Shown here in pieces: positions 34,915 through 47,812 of a DNA stretch of 64,000 nt (within the stretch, counting starts at the first letter, position 1; every line of letters starts with the position of its first letter). Source of the DNA: Paguma larvata (taxonomy: Eukaryota; Chordata; Mammalia; Carnivora; Viverridae); contig CM057830.1 in NCBI GenBank assembly GCA_030068075.1, positions 25,266,247 to 25,330,246 of the forward strand, given 5' to 3'. Position numbers and translations under genes: made by a program. The notes under the pieces were generated by a model. It worked only from the letters and a program-made list of their open reading frames with translations, was not told where the DNA came from and made no database searches.

Positions 34915-35590
34915 AGGTAAATGGTGAAGACAGAAACAGCCACTGAAAGGGAGTTATCGCACATGGGAATTTTGAGGAAAGACTTCATAGAAGGGATGAT
35001 GTTGTGGGTGAACCTTGGAAGAGTTGGCTAGGTCATGAGGAGGGCTTATAAGGGAAAGAGGGGCGCCGGAGTGGCTCAGTCGGTTAAGTGTCCGACTCTT
35101 CATTTCAGCTCAGGTCATGATCTCATGGTTTATGAGCCCATATAGGGCTCTGGGCTCACAGCGCGGAGTCTGCTTTGGCTCCTCTGTCTCCCTCTCTCTG
35201 TCCCTCCCCCACTCATGCACGCTCTCTCTCCAAAATAAATAAAATGTTAAAAAAAAATAAGGGAAAGAAAAGCATGAGCAAAGACACAGAAATAAAAGAA
35301 AGCCTCAGCTAGGGTGGCTGGTGTCTACAATTTCATTGGGAAAAATAGGAGATAAGTTTAGCTAGGCATAGTGGAAGCCCTCAGAGTTACATTTCACTAC
35401 TCACGTCATGCCATTTATCTTCCATTCTATACATTTGGTTTACATATAATCAAATTTGCTGTATCGGGCACTGTGATGAGATAAAAGAAAATTTATCTTG
35501 TTTTATGGTTGGGTTTTTGAAAACCAGCCTGTGGTATTTGGATTTTATCATGAGGAACTGGGTAACAGGGAAGACTAGAAACACTGAAGC
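34915..35590 (+). repeat. Ancient mammalian repeat split by a CAN-SINE
   Basis: The motif order 'aaggaggttttgaggaaagacttcatagaaggga ... gtgaaccttggaagagttgg' before the SINE and AGCATGAGCAAAGACACAGA, TATTTGGATTTTATCATGAG after it matches an old dispersed repeat. Family name uncertain. Confidence 0.45.
35048..35268 (+). mobile_element. CAN-SINE, plus orientation, with target duplication
   Basis: GGGGCGCCGGAGTGGCTCAG head, CT-rich stretch and AATAAATAAAATG tail. ATAAGGGAAAGA flanks it at 35048-35059 and 35257-35268. Confidence 0.94.
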
Positions 35591-37556
35591 CGTGGGCGCC
35601 AAGACTTGTGTGATGCCATGCCCTTGTTTACCTTATCCTTTCTGGCTGGAACACCTTCCTCAGATTTTGGTCTTTTCCTAGAAATATGGTAAATAGATAA
35701 CCATGCGTAAGAGTGATGACTGACTCACACAGGAAGCGGAAACAGCGATGCAAGAAAGAGAATTCTAACTGGAAGGGTGGGGAAATGATTAGAACACACA
35801 TCCCTGTTTCAAGCAGTATTTATTAATATTATAAAAATCAGTGCTCAGTTGGCTAACTTTAAACATGAAAACTAGGATAGCTATTTAAGAAAGTATTATC
35901 AGGTTAAAAACCAGTAGACAGTCTGTGGAATTTATTTCTCTATTTTTTTGGTAATAATGTCTTTCTTATTTGTTGGCATTTCGGGGGGCTTACAAAAGTT
36001 ATCTTAAGCCTCCCGAATCTGAGGCTTTTCTTGTAATGGTGTAATAGAAAGCTAATCTACTATTAGCATGTTATTTTTATAATAAATTCTTTCCCGTGGT
36101 TGCAAAAGAGATTGTGATGATCATTTGCAAGTTATTGTGCCACAGAAAATGTAAAGAATTGATTTACTTGTCGTTCCATAAACCCCTTAACACGCAAAAA
36201 TGAAAACTTTCAGTTACACAAGCCAGTAAGTAAATAATGGCATCTAAATTAGGGATCTTGAAATATAATTTCAAAGTCAAGAAGAAAGAAGAATTTTAGG
36301 CTACAATTTGTCGATAATGATTTGCAAATACATTTCTTAGCTGATAGAAAGGGCGCTGATATTTTTAGCTGCTCAACATTAGATCTATTAGTTATTCTAC
36401 ATTGCTCACATTTCTTGAAACCCTATTGTTCTGTAAATTCCACATATTGAGAAAGGATAATTGGGGCAGTTTTAAGACCAGTTTTTATCATGTATGTCAC
36501 ATTTGCTTTTGATGCTAGGACCCAATGAAATGAGTGATACAATTTTTTCTCCCTCCATATGTTTTAGAGAAAAGGGAAAACTGAAATCATTTTACAATCT
36601 ACATATTTTGGGATTTTTTTCTGCTCAGTTTTCCATCATTCATTTCTTCTTCTATCTTGAATAACACCATCTTGGAGGCATTCTCACTTCAATTGGTCAA
36701 GATAATTTGTCTTTTATCTAATCAGAGCACCCTACACAGCAAATTGAATGAAAAGTGAACCAAATTTATAAAATGGACGACAAATTACATGACATGAGGA
36801 GTGAAATGTAACTATCTGAAGGCGTTATTTATAATATTTTGCCTGGTGCAGAACGTCCTGATTTAGCATCCTAAAGATAACTGTCCACAACCGTAGAAAT
36901 GCCAGATACAGGTAACTGCACCCCAATCAATCCAATGGGGGGGGATACTTATTGGCAGGATTCTACACACAATCCGTTACAGTAGGACGTGCACTTTGTG
37001 GGTGATAGAGGATGGAATAAAAGAACATTCCCAGTGAATTCAATGAACTTGCGATGAACTAGCAGTGCAGCTGGCGAGATGACCTTGAGGTCTGCCAGTT
37101 CCCATTCACACATGCAGTTAGCCCATAAGAGAACGCAGAGTGTACATGACAAACGTTACAGTCTACAGACTATAGACTCTATGCTGATGAGGTTCTGAAG
37201 AATGCAATTTTAATAGGAGCATGCTTAGGGAAAGTGCCTTGGAGGTTCAGGAAGCTGAACTATCATTTGGGCGATGAACAGGACTGAGAGCGACGACCCA
37301 GTGATGGGGGCGTGATTCCACGGCAAGCACAGAGCTTAAGCCGACGTGTGGAGTGACCAATACCTTAGAGTGCCCCAGAAGGGGGGCCGCTCTGCAGTGA
37401 ACAGAATTCATGGCCTTGACAGAGCTGGGAAGGGAGGCTAGGGCTCTACCAGATGAATGAGTAAGGCCATGATGTTGAAGGTAATGGGAAGCACGGGAGT
37501 TTTTAGAACAGAGGAATGCCCCAATAAATGTGGCATTCTGGAAATATTAACCCATT
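35591..37556. other. Intronic sequence, nothing recognised
   Basis: AT-rich to 36900, then somewhat more GC-rich to 37550 (GGGGGGG at 36939-36945). No exon or clear family. A fragment near 37430-37550 may belong to an old dispersed repeat. Confidence 0.45.
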
Positions 37557-37638
37557 GCATCCTAAGTCCTTTTTTTTTTTTAAAGCTTATTTATTTTTGA
37601 GAGAGAGAGCAGTTAGGGGAGAGGGAGGGAGGGAGAGG

Positions 37639-37677
<39 letters not shown>

Positions 37678-37825
37678 AGAATCCCAAGCCGGCTCTGTGC
37701 TGTTACCACAGAGCCTCATGTAGGGCTCAAACTCATGAACCATGAGATCATAGCCTGAGCAGACATCAAGAGTCAGGCACTTAACCAACTAAGCCACCCA
37801 GGTGCCCCGCATCCAAAGTGCTTTT
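37557..37825 (-). mobile_element. CAN-SINE with target duplication
   Basis: Reverse copy with GA/GGGA tract (37600-37680), body TAGGGCTCAAACTCATGAAC and head rc AAGCCACCCAGGTGCCCC. Flanks GCATCCTAAGTCCTTTT (37557-37573) and GCATCCAAAGTGCTTTT (37809-37825) differ at two bases. Confidence 0.93.
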
Positions 37826-40800
37826 GAAGAGAGGACTGGAAAACTAAACTGCGACGATCCAAGAAAAACCTCACTCAGCTAGCCCCTCTGTTTCCATTTC
37901 CAGTCATGAAAACCTGCAAACCATCTCTAAATTAACCTCACGTCCTTTTATTTCAGGAGAAAATAGTAACTCCACTGCATGTAAGTAAAAGAAAGTCAGC
38001 CCTACTGCTGGTAAAGAAGTATTGCAGAGAATTATTAAGCAGTTTTCCTGATCCCATTTGTAATGTGATATTAAATTAGATGCGAGTAGATAGTGACTGT
38101 TGTTTCAGTTTAGGAAAAAGTGAGCATTCAGAATGTTAAAATTCTTAGATTCCTGCTCTGAAGCATAAAGAGACTGTCAGGCTATGAGAGAGAATTGGGA
38201 TCCCTCCAGAAATATAAATGCAAAGATCATTATCAGTGGTAATAAGAATTATCAATATAATAATATGATGTCACATTTTGTGAACTTAACATTGCAACGT
38301 CCTTTTATATCTATTATTGCACTAGATGTGTGATATTTCCTTTGGAAAATGAGTCTTCAGATAATTCTCCAGGTTCTAGGAAAGAAGCCTGTTATTTAAC
38401 AAGTGCTGCACTAATCCCTTCAACGACACAAGTTCAAAGCCAATAAAAGGTTATGCTAAAAACGCACCCAGCCTTTTCATGTTTTCACAACATTTTAAAG
38501 ATGCCACTTATTTAGCTGAGAGAGGAACCTTGGTTTTTATGGCCAGCGGCAGCCATCAATAAACTGAGGCAAAGTAAGAGATGTTACTGTTCTGCGATGC
38601 TACCTGTATGTGCGAGTCAAGTAGGGAATGAGCGATCATCTAGAGGCAAATAAACTCATATACACGGTCATTCGGTGTAATTCAAGGCCTCAAAGGCTCC
38701 TTTCCTATCTTCGAGTGGTGTAGGGGAAGACTTGAATTATCAAAATAATTGGCACAGCTGTTCAATTCATGTTGCATACATAGGGAGAGAATTGGGCTCA
38801 GTTTGTTTATCTGTAAAATGAGGGTAGTTACATTTATATCAACCAATCTCGGGGAGATAAAAGTAATAAACCTATTTATCAACATTCCAAGACTTTAGGT
38901 AGAAATTGGTCAAATATGGCTAGTCCAAGTTTCTTCTCCTAACGGCAACTGAGGAATATGTTATGTAGAATGTATTTCACTTATCGGGTCTCGACCTTCT
39001 GACGTCACCAAGTTCTGAGCACTACAAAGGGAAGATAACCGGGGGAGAGTAAACAATTATGTGTTTGTGCAGAAAATGGTATCTCCGTGAGCTTTACAAA
39101 TAAGTGTAAGATGAGGGGGAGCGGGAGGGAGGAGCATGAGAGCACCTGCGTGCATTCACACAGGACACACAATATCCAAAAGGAGAAGAGAGGTATGCCC
39201 GAAACTATATGATACTCTTGCTTCGTAAGTGTAATGTATACCATTCGACATACATATAAAGAAAAAAAAAGTTTAACAATTGGACCTCGTGCTTCAAAAG
39301 AAACAATATACTTTGCATATACTCAGAGACTGACATTCATCTATTTCTTCTCAGAAATTTTATTGCTGGGGAAAAGATAAAAATCTGCCTTTGATTGGGT
39401 GCTATGTGTTTAAGCCCCGGCTTAGCTGTAAATCATTTGTGAAGATCATTTCTTGGTAGGTGAACAGAGTCGCTCTCATGGAGTGTTAATACACTTGCGG
39501 GGAAGTGTTGCTGGGGTAGGAGGTGTTAGACATTGATCAGGAGCTTAAGAGATGAGCTATTTATTTCTGCTGTTGTAAGAGGAAATTTTCTATAATAAAA
39601 CAATGATTCTGCTTCTCTGTCAAAAAAATACCATTTTATGACATAAAAGCTCTCTTCAGTAAACAAAGAACAGACTGTTATTGGGGGACATAAAAATTAC
39701 AATAGAATCTATTTCCCTGTAGGAGCACAACAGCCTTTAACTCAATTGGAACTTGCGGTGTGACAGCTTTTAAAGGAGGGGACATAGTCTAGGGGGAGAA
39801 TCTCAGATATACTTTTTTCAATTCTCTGGACGGTACTAGTGTTTGTCCTGTAACAATGGATCTACACTTGCACACCGTGCCCATGAACCACACGCTTGCT
39901 CTGTGCCATGAAAGAAACCCGGCTGGGGGAGGGCGGAGGGAGGGGCGTGCTGCTTTGCGTGGCGTAGTTCCAAGCCAACGCGCAGCTCGACCGAAGCCAA
40001 TTTTGAGGAATATGGAAACTTTATGTTCTGTTTGACAGGAAAATGTGTACAGCTTTTTACCCGTGAGCTTCTACGTGTGCTCCAAGGGCAAGTATAATCA
40101 GTTCTTAAATGGATTTTGTAATGCTGCATACCTCATCAAGCTGTTTACATTATAGGGAAGAGTTAAGTTTAATTCTCTGTTTTATTGGGAAGGGTGCTTA
40201 TTATTAACACCCATTTCAATAAATTTTAAGTAATTTAAAAAGAACAGCAATCCCTGGAGAAAGGTTGCAGTAAGAATTCTCTATTCACATTTCTCTGTTT
40301 TATTTACAGGACATTTTAGTAGCATGAGACCAGGTAAGACAAAAACTGATAATAAAACATAAAACAGTACTGTCACTTGGTTCTCATTTCTGATGCTTCT
40401 GTCTCAATCCTTCCTCTCTCTTTCCTCCCTCTTTCTCTGTTCTATGAATGATCCGCCTTACTTTTAGTCGAAGTTTTCTCTGAGAGAGTGGCCGGCGGGG
40501 GGGGGGGGGGGGTGGTAATGAGATCAACACTTCCACTGAAATTTCACGAAGCTAACCCGGAGCTGTTGGTTCACGAAACGGATGACATTACACACGAGTA
40601 GCTACAAAATTAACTCCTAGCACATGCATTAACTACAGAGAAGTCTAATTATTAAATATTTGCACAAAGGGCAACCCAAAACAAAGGTTAAAAAATAAGA
40701 AGAAAAGGGAATCTGAGGGGTGTAACTGATTACAGAGATTGGGTTTCATAAATATCCATCTTGTAATCTTTTAATAATAATTGTCTGCCTCAATCTTGAT

Positions 40801-40895
40801 CCACTTAAATATAGTCCTCTCCAGCAATAACTACTAAAACTTGTCACCTCATTCCTCCAAAACGTCCCCGCCTTACAATTCAAACTCCCATGGCT
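37826..40895. other. Intronic sequence with few recognisable features
   Basis: A MIR tail fragment is likely at 38785-38880 (TTTATCTGTAAAATGAGGGT). A short CpG-containing GC-rich stretch lies at 39890-40000. A 16-base G run occupies 40497-40512. No gene was seen. Confidence 0.5.
40497..40512 (+). repeat. Poly-G homopolymer (16 G)
   Basis: An uninterrupted G run of 16 bases after GCCGGC and before TGGTAATG. Such runs are unstable in replication and sequencing. Confidence 0.95.
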
Positions 40896-40899
40896 TAAG

Positions 40900-41110
40900 A
40901 GTTGTAACATAATAACAACTAGTATCGTGAGTTTCCTATGTGCCAGAAACTGTCCTACGCACCTTTCCTATGTTAATGTAGACCAACTGTCTGAGTTAGG
41001 CACTTTTACTATATAGACAAGAAAAATGAGGCACAGAGAGGTTACGTAACTTACGCAAAGTCACAAAAGTAAGATGTGGTCGTGGTGGAACACCCTGCCC
41101 CAGATCTTCC
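40900..41110 (-). repeat. MIR relic
   Basis: TATGTGCCAGAAACTGTCCT, AAAAATGAGGCACAGAGAGG and TTACGCAAAGTCACAAAAGT are the reverse MIR consensus order. Confidence 0.9.
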
Positions 41111-41149
41111 TTTTCCAGTGTTTTCCCCCCAGTACATCCCAGCTACCAC

Positions 41150-41325
41150 TTCCTTAGCAGCTACAATGTAGCAGCAGCTGGAAGAGATGTTTCACAAACA
41201 TGATCTAATCTTGAGAACGACTCTTACATAGGAGCAAATGGACTCAGAGAAGATTCCTAACTAACCCCAAAGATAGCCAGCCACTGTGCGGGAAAGCACT
41301 GGAACTCCGAACTGCCCGCCTCCTA
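41150..41325 (-). repeat. MIR relic, adjacent copy
   Basis: AGATGTTTCACAAACATGAT followed by CTAATC, and CTAACCCCAAAGATAGCCAG, suggest a second reverse MIR, more diverged than its neighbour. Confidence 0.55.
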
Positions 41326-41784
41326 AGCCTATCCCCGCCACTTGCCGCATCTGAACAAGCTACTCTCCCTTCTCTTGTCAAATGTGTTCCTCACTTTCCT
41401 GCCCCTGTGACGCTCGTCCTGCCGCTGAACCCATCAATGCTTCACGGAAGTTCAGTATCTAAAACCAAGTGCAACGGGTTAAATAAATCATGGAAAACGG
41501 AAAAAAAAAACAAAACAGGAGGGAAAATTACATAATCAGTTTGTTACTGTTCATTTTTTTCCCAACTTCATTTCCAAATGGATATTTTCTCTTTTGCTGT
41601 CTTTACTGCTGTCTTTCCACACCGTAACATTCAAATTTGTCTTTTTTTTACATACCAGAAATACATATTTCTCTGGATAAAATGGAGGGATCATGACATT
41701 TTCTTTAACCCCTTATAGTGAAGAAAAAAATAACCCCCAGTAAGAAAGCCTGCATTAAAATTGTGCAAAATCGGTTGGTATTAA

Positions 41785-42245
41785 ATGTTCATGGCTGTAT
41801 CAGTTTCCTATCATGGATTCAGGGGTTTAAAATAATCTGAATTTATTGTTTCGCACTTCTGGAGGTCAGAAATCTGAACACAGGTGTCAGAAGCGAAAAT
41901 TAAGCTGTCAACAGAGCTCGTGTTCCTTCTGGAGTCTCCGAGAGGGAACCTGTTCCCTTGCCTTTTCCAGCTTCCGGAGGCATCCTGGGCTCTTGGCCCA
42001 GTCTTGCATCTTGAAACCCAGCAGGTTAGCACTTCTCATTCCTGAGCCTGCCTGTGTCCATTACTTCCTTGCCTCCTCTCTTCTAAGCACCTTTGTGATG
42101 ACAAAGATCTTCCCCCGCCCCCACATCAACATCCTGAACTCCACCCTTCCGCAAAGTCCCTTTCACCGTGTAAGGTAACATACTCCCAGGTTCCAGGGGT
42201 GAGGACACGGCTATCTTTGGGCAGCCACGAGCTAGCCTACCACCA
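41785..42245 (-). mobile_element. MLT1-like LTR relic, reverse orientation
   Basis: GGCTGTATCAGTTTCCTATC, TTCTGGAGGTCAGAAATCTG, CAGTCTTGCATCTTGAAACC and AAAGTCCCTTTCACCGTGTA follow the reverse complement of MaLR-like LTR sequence. It has kept several CpG sites but has no duplications that I can see. Confidence 0.55.
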
Positions 42246-45200
42246 ATGCTCTGCAATCACTTAGCATGAAACTTCCTCTCACAATGTGGCACACCCTTCT
42301 TGGGGCTGGTTCAGTACTACGTGAAAGTCAGTGTGAAGGGTTAGAAAATTCCACAGTCTAGAAAGCAGAGGAGGCACAAAGTAGTGAGAATCCAGCCCTC
42401 CATGGCAAACCTACTTTATAACCAAAGGCCTCCAGAGGCGGGAGAGGTGCACTGTCGCCATCTCCCTCATCCTGTTACCCAAAGTCCCTTGGAATGTCCC
42501 TATTAAGAGGTGGAAACGGCGGTTCACGAAAGCGTTGCCTTAAAAAAAAAATTAATGAACTGTGACTCCCTGAGGAAATCAGGGTGTTGCTGTTTTGTGA
42601 CTAGTGGCTCTTCTTCAGGAGTGAATCCTGGCAGAAATCCAGAATAAAGCCCTTATCTTTGGGGGAATGACAACCCGCAGGAAAGGAAGGGGGACTGCCT
42701 TCTGGGATACAGAAACACCAGCTTCTCCTCAGCTTTGCTCATTCAGCTTCATTCTCCCCCATCAACACCCACTCATAAACATTAAGCCTTCTTCCCAGCT
42801 GTCTTCCTCCCCCTTTTCATTTTTAAACTGCTTCTACTTTTTGACTTCTTTTCTCTGCAACAAGTACTACCAAAAAATCCGAAAGCTTTTTTTTTTTTAA
42901 TTGTTACCATGGAGAGGGCAATTTTCTCATCAAGGAAAGGAGGCGGTGCAGAGGGAGAGGGAAGAGCCACATACGAAAATTGAGAGTTAGCCTCTGTGTC
43001 TTTTCAACAATACCCAATTAAATCTTTTCACCACCATACACAAAACAACATGAACACAGTGGGTGGCCAATTTAGCCCAAGGACGTGAAGGAATCAGTAG
43101 GCTCTGGGATAATGTGCTGGGGGGAGTGGGGGGAGGGGGTGGGAGGTGAGGAGGCCAGTCCTCCATCCTGAAACGGGGAACTAATGAACAATGATCGCTG
43201 ATAGATAATTACTATGCACTTGTCTGAAGTGAGCGGGCTCTCTATCATTTTCAGGTAAATGACCTTGAGAATGGCACATGATTTTCTCCAAAATGATGAA
43301 ATACAAACATGAAGAGAAACAAAACAAATAGAGGGAAGAGACCGGTGAGATATTACCAATGCTGCCCTTTTCTTTTCGCCACACTTCTCTCCCTAAGCTG
43401 AAAACAAAGTGGAAGAAAATTCAAATATAGAATCATCCGGTGATGAAACGTCAGTGAGATTTTAATTAAGTCTAGAATTTTATATTTCAAAGTAGACAAA
43501 AATCTACTGCTGATTCATAGATGTGCCAATATTAAGAAAGACCTGGAATATTAAGCCTCCCGTTCTAATTCTCACGAGATGAATCCTACATAGCCTTTAT
43601 TCTTTCTGATCATTCGGAGCAAAACCAAATTAAGAAATTTTTAAATGATGAGGTTTCTCACAGTACAATATATAACTCATCACCTCTTTAGTAGAAGAAT
43701 CCTGCATAAGCCCTGTACATAAATATTATGCCTCCAGGCTTACATCCACGAGAGTAATCAAAGGAAAAGAACTGCAAAACAGCAGAAGCATCAATTTCAA
43801 ATGTTGGTGGCGATGACATTAACGGCCAAAGTCTGGGAGCTGAAGTAGCATTTTGATCAACTTTTCCTATGATTCTCCTCCCTTACCCATTACCCACTCC
43901 AGCTTTTAAAAACATGACGAGATTGTTTTATAGAGAATAATGATGGAACATTTTAGAATCATAAAACCGTACAGAGAAGATAAGGTTACAATCGAAGTCT
44001 ATGATGTAGCTCTATCAGCTCAGACACTCACCTGCTGCAAAAGTTACACCCCTGAATCACCTGACTTGGTTCTCTAGTGAAGATTTTCATACTGGAGAGA
44101 GCTTTATTTTTAAAGAGCAATGCGATTAGAAATTAGCTTTGAAAACTAGTTTAAGATGAAAACTCTGTCTGCCCTGGAATTAGTCCCAAAGTCAGTTGGG
44201 GGGAGTAAGAAATGCAGAGCACCTGGCGGCTCCCACCCCCCAGAGTCCACCCACCTGCGATCTCGCCTGGTTTCACAGAAACTTCACCCTCAGCTGGTTT
44301 GTTTATAATAAATGATTCCCTTAGTGACAAAGCAGAATATACAGATAAACAGGAAGAGAGAAAGAAGGAAAAGGAGAAAGGGAAGAAAAGAAAACAAAGA
44401 AGGAAACACAGGAAGGAAGGTAGGAAAGAAGGCAGAGAAGAAAGGAAAGAAGAGGGGAGAGGAAGGGAAAGAGAAAGAATGAACTCTGATTCATTGGACA
44501 CTTGCTAATCTATTTCCTGTTAGCATTTTCTGCTTGCTACTTCACAACAGTACCAGAAAAAAGACTACATTATCCTAAATTACAGACTATTAAATAAACA
44601 AATAAAAACTGAGATGATTTGCATGAAAAGCAAACAATAAGCTCTTTTCACAGCACACACTGAGGGTTCCATTAAGCAAACGTTGTGGGGAAAAGCTACA
44701 TATCTTTTCAATCTCTTGGTGATTGCCGAATCTGTAAATCCCATGCCCCATTACCCCTATACAAGCCAGGGAGATATTCTCGCATAATAGCGTTTCATTT
44801 GTGATTGAACCTACACAAAATAGTTGCCTCTTCTGAATCTGTAGAAAGAATTTTTGATTTGGGGGCTTCGTGTTTTGTTTCATTGTTAGACCGCTCAAAA
44901 TAATCCAATTTCTCACGTAGTTCGGGCATAAACAGAGAAGAAAGAAATGTCTCGCTTGAAATATTTATGAACGAGGATGAAATCCTGGCAAAAAGACTTG
45001 TTGATCCAGACTTGGCTCATTCGCCAGAAAGATATATTCTTAAGGCTGAATTCCTTAAATCAAGGCAAACCTACCCTACATATTTCAACTGCCCTGGATG
45101 ATTTCTGTAAGGAAGATGAATTGGATGAAGGAATTTGACCTTGGAGATTCTGAATCATCGAAGACTCTTGATTGGATGCATGTTAAAATGTGGTAAAACA

Positions 45201-46050
45201 AACAAAACCCCAAAACCATCTTTCATGAAAAATTATGAATACTGTGTCATGAAGTCTATAATTTCCTTTAACATACTTCACCAAAGATATTGTATATGTG
45301 ATAATATGAATGTGTTAGGAGTCAGTTGCCTCCATCAGGAATTCATATGGGGGGTGGGGTCAGACTTTAATCAGAAAGGTCAGATTCCTGAGGCAGGTGC
45401 TACAAGCATTTGTAACCATTTTAATCAGTCACCACCAGAGATGTTGCTAATGAGCAAAATGACTGTTAGAAATGAATTTTCATTTAGGAGATTGCTGTTA
45501 TTCAAGATACATGTTTGGGGTAAACTATATCAGAGACATTCCTCATCTTTATCAGGACCAGATATAACAATCCAGCAAGCTATTTCCCCTGTACTTTTTG
45601 GAATGGTACCTGAGTTTTGACGTCCAAACCATGCTCTATCTACACTGAATCCTAAGATTCTGATTGCAGGATACCCTCTCCAAGGTTAACTGAGTCCTAC
45701 CCTTAAATTGTAGAGTATTCTCGCGTCTGCCTTGAGTGAAGGTTTGATACAGACGGTGATCATAACATCTGATAGTGAGGGTATGGGGGAGTAACTACCG
45801 CTTACTTACCACACTCAACTTTTACTACTGTCATCTACCGGAAACAACCTAACAGCTATGCGTAACAATATTGACCTAGGACAACTGACAACATAGTGAA
45901 AGCCACATACTTTAAAATTCATTATTCCTTAAGGAAGCAAAACCAGTACAAAAGCAACAGTTGCCTGTAACCCTCACCTCCTTCCATTCAATAATGCATT
46001 TGATTTTGTTCTTGGAGGATAATATTAAATTTCTCTCTCTCTTTTTCTTA
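42246..46050. other. Intronic sequence, nothing assigned
   Basis: Low-complexity parts are a G-rich tract (43119-43152) and a GA-rich stretch (44345-44475). A 161-codon plus ORF (45135-45620) has no recognisable features and looks accidental. No exon of DMD or other gene was seen. Confidence 0.5.
44345..44475. repeat. Purine-rich GA/GAAA/GGAA tract
   Basis: Irregular GAAAGAAGGAAAAGG-type units over about 130 bp with few pyrimidines. Confidence 0.85.
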
Positions 46051-46054
46051 ACAG

Positions 46055-46186
46055 GTGACGGGGATTCAGGAGGGCACTCGTGATGAGCACCGGCTGTTGT
46101 ATGGAAGGGCTGAATCACTAAATCAAACACCTGAAACTAATATTACACTGTGTTAACTGAAATTTAAATAAAAACTTAAAAAAAAA
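46055..46186 (+). mobile_element. L1 3'-end fragment, plus orientation
   Basis: AGGAGGGCACTCGTGATGAG, CACCTGAAACTAATATTACA and the tail AATTTAAATAAAAACTTAAA followed by A's are the carnivoran L1 3' terminus. Only about 130 bp remain, so it was severely 5'-truncated at insertion. It lies antisense to DMD. Confidence 0.88.
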
Positions 46187-46805
46187 ACCTCCCTTTTGAT
46201 TTCCTCATGGCTGTATTTGTCCAACGCGGCTTAACAACCAGATCTTTAAAGATTTCATTCCATCCCTAGGTACCATTTCTATTAATTGAGTCATTTCACA
46301 ATCACGCCTGGTCTTTCATCTATTATTACTCATATCATTACTTTTTCCCACTCAAGCCAAACAATAACTGGACCTAGTAATTTAGTTAAGAACACAGGAT
46401 GGTATCTATATAATTATCCTATGAGATGTGTGTGTGTGCAGTGATGGGGGAGAAGGGGAACAATGAGCCTGATCATAGCCGAATATAAGAAATTCATTTA
46501 TGGAGATGCACACTGTGGTGAGACCAATTTGTCTTACCCTATGGGTGCCTGTCTGGGCTGCAAAAATATTTTTTCCTCTGACATTTTTATCTTAGCTCTT
46601 TGACAAGTTCTCTGCTGCTTTTCTGCTCAAGATTCAGATTCCCTATTATTGCTTCCCTGGGTATATTTTTTCAAAGAACAGTTGAAGATCGTAAGAAAGC
46701 CTGTTTTGATGGATCGTCTTTCTTGGGCAAACACATTTTTGTCAATACACTTTTAATTCCCCAGATATGTCCTAAAGAGCACTTCTCAATGCTAAGTTCA
46801 TTATA

Positions 46806-46862
46806 AATATGTATTCATACATATGTAATTTGTATATGTGAATACATATGTATGTGTGTGTG
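46806..46862. repeat. AT-rich inverted repeat
   Basis: ATATGTATTCATACATAT (from 46807) is nearly complementary to TATATGTGAATACATAT (46832-46848) with a short loop; TATG/TGTG repeats follow. It could extrude as a hairpin. Confidence 0.7.
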
Positions 46863-46867
46863 TGTAC

Positions 46868-47075
46868 ACGTGGCTTCTTGCCAATAAGCCTGGGTTGGAA
46901 TCCAGACATTTACCAATGGTATTTCCTCGGGCAACTCACTGAACGTCTCTGATTCTCTTCCTTCATGAAACAAGTATAATACCGGTTAGTGTGCACTACA
47001 CTTGAGGATTAAAAATATTAAATACCCTGTGTATACTACAGTGCCTGGAACATGCCAGGGTATAATAAATGGTAA
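46868..47075 (+). repeat. MIR relic
   Basis: AAGCCTGGGTTGGAATCCAG, CTCGGGCAACTCACTGAACG, GATTCTCTTCCTTCATGAAA and TACAGTGCCTGGAACATGCC give an almost complete MIR. Confidence 0.92.
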
Positions 47076-47515
47076 GCATAAGGGCCTAGAATTTTACAGT
47101 AGTATACTATTTGGCCTAACATTTTTTGGCCAAAAGAAATTTCTCGAAAGCAATTTGGCCAAAGCCAAATGCTCTATGTTTCAGTACAGGTAGCTGAACA
47201 ACAATTCACTGTCTTTAAGCATTTCTTTCTCTTTTTCAAAATCTGATTCTTTTCCCTATTCTTACATTTGTATTTCTGTTATTCAGTATTTTTAATGGAA
47301 AGTTGAACAAATGTAAATATCTGACACTGGAATTTCTTTCCAGAGTGATCATTTAAAGATTCTTTTGCTGTTTTTCTTTATATAAAGAAACAATACGGAC
47401 TCATAACACTCTATGGAAACATCAATCCATAAAACATCATAAATAATACCCATAACCCTACATACCAAAGGGCAATTCTAATTTTATTATAGTTATGAAT
47501 AAATATTAATTATAT
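47076..47515. other. Intronic sequence, nothing recognised
   Basis: AT-rich sequence leading into the large AT microsatellite. Confidence 0.45.
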
Positions 47516-47812
47516 CAGTGATATATATATATATATACATATACATAAAGATATGTACATGTTCATGTATACATATCACTGCCTTAAGTGAGCCTTTCAT
47601 ACAGAGTGTGTATGAAACACCTGACAGTGATATATATATATACACACACACATACATATGCATATATATCTATATACACAATCATATACACACATATATA
47701 CATATATATATACACACAAACACACACATATATATGTATACATGTTTCCCCCCATATTTCCATATATATATATATATATACACACCCATATATATGTAGG
47801 TATATATACGTA
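47516..47812. repeat. Large AT/ATAC compound microsatellite
   Basis: Alternating (AT)n, ATAC, ACAC and ATGT units over nearly 300 bp. A motif CAGTGATATATATATATA occurs twice (47515 and 47624), suggesting an internal tandem duplication of about 110 bp followed by divergence. ORFs rich in Ile, Tyr, Thr and His are by-products. Confidence 0.93.

Noticed and set aside
45135..45620. 161-codon plus-strand ORF, the second longest in the window
   Set aside because: Residue composition and lack of motifs look random; it lies within a dystrophin intron with no supporting signals.
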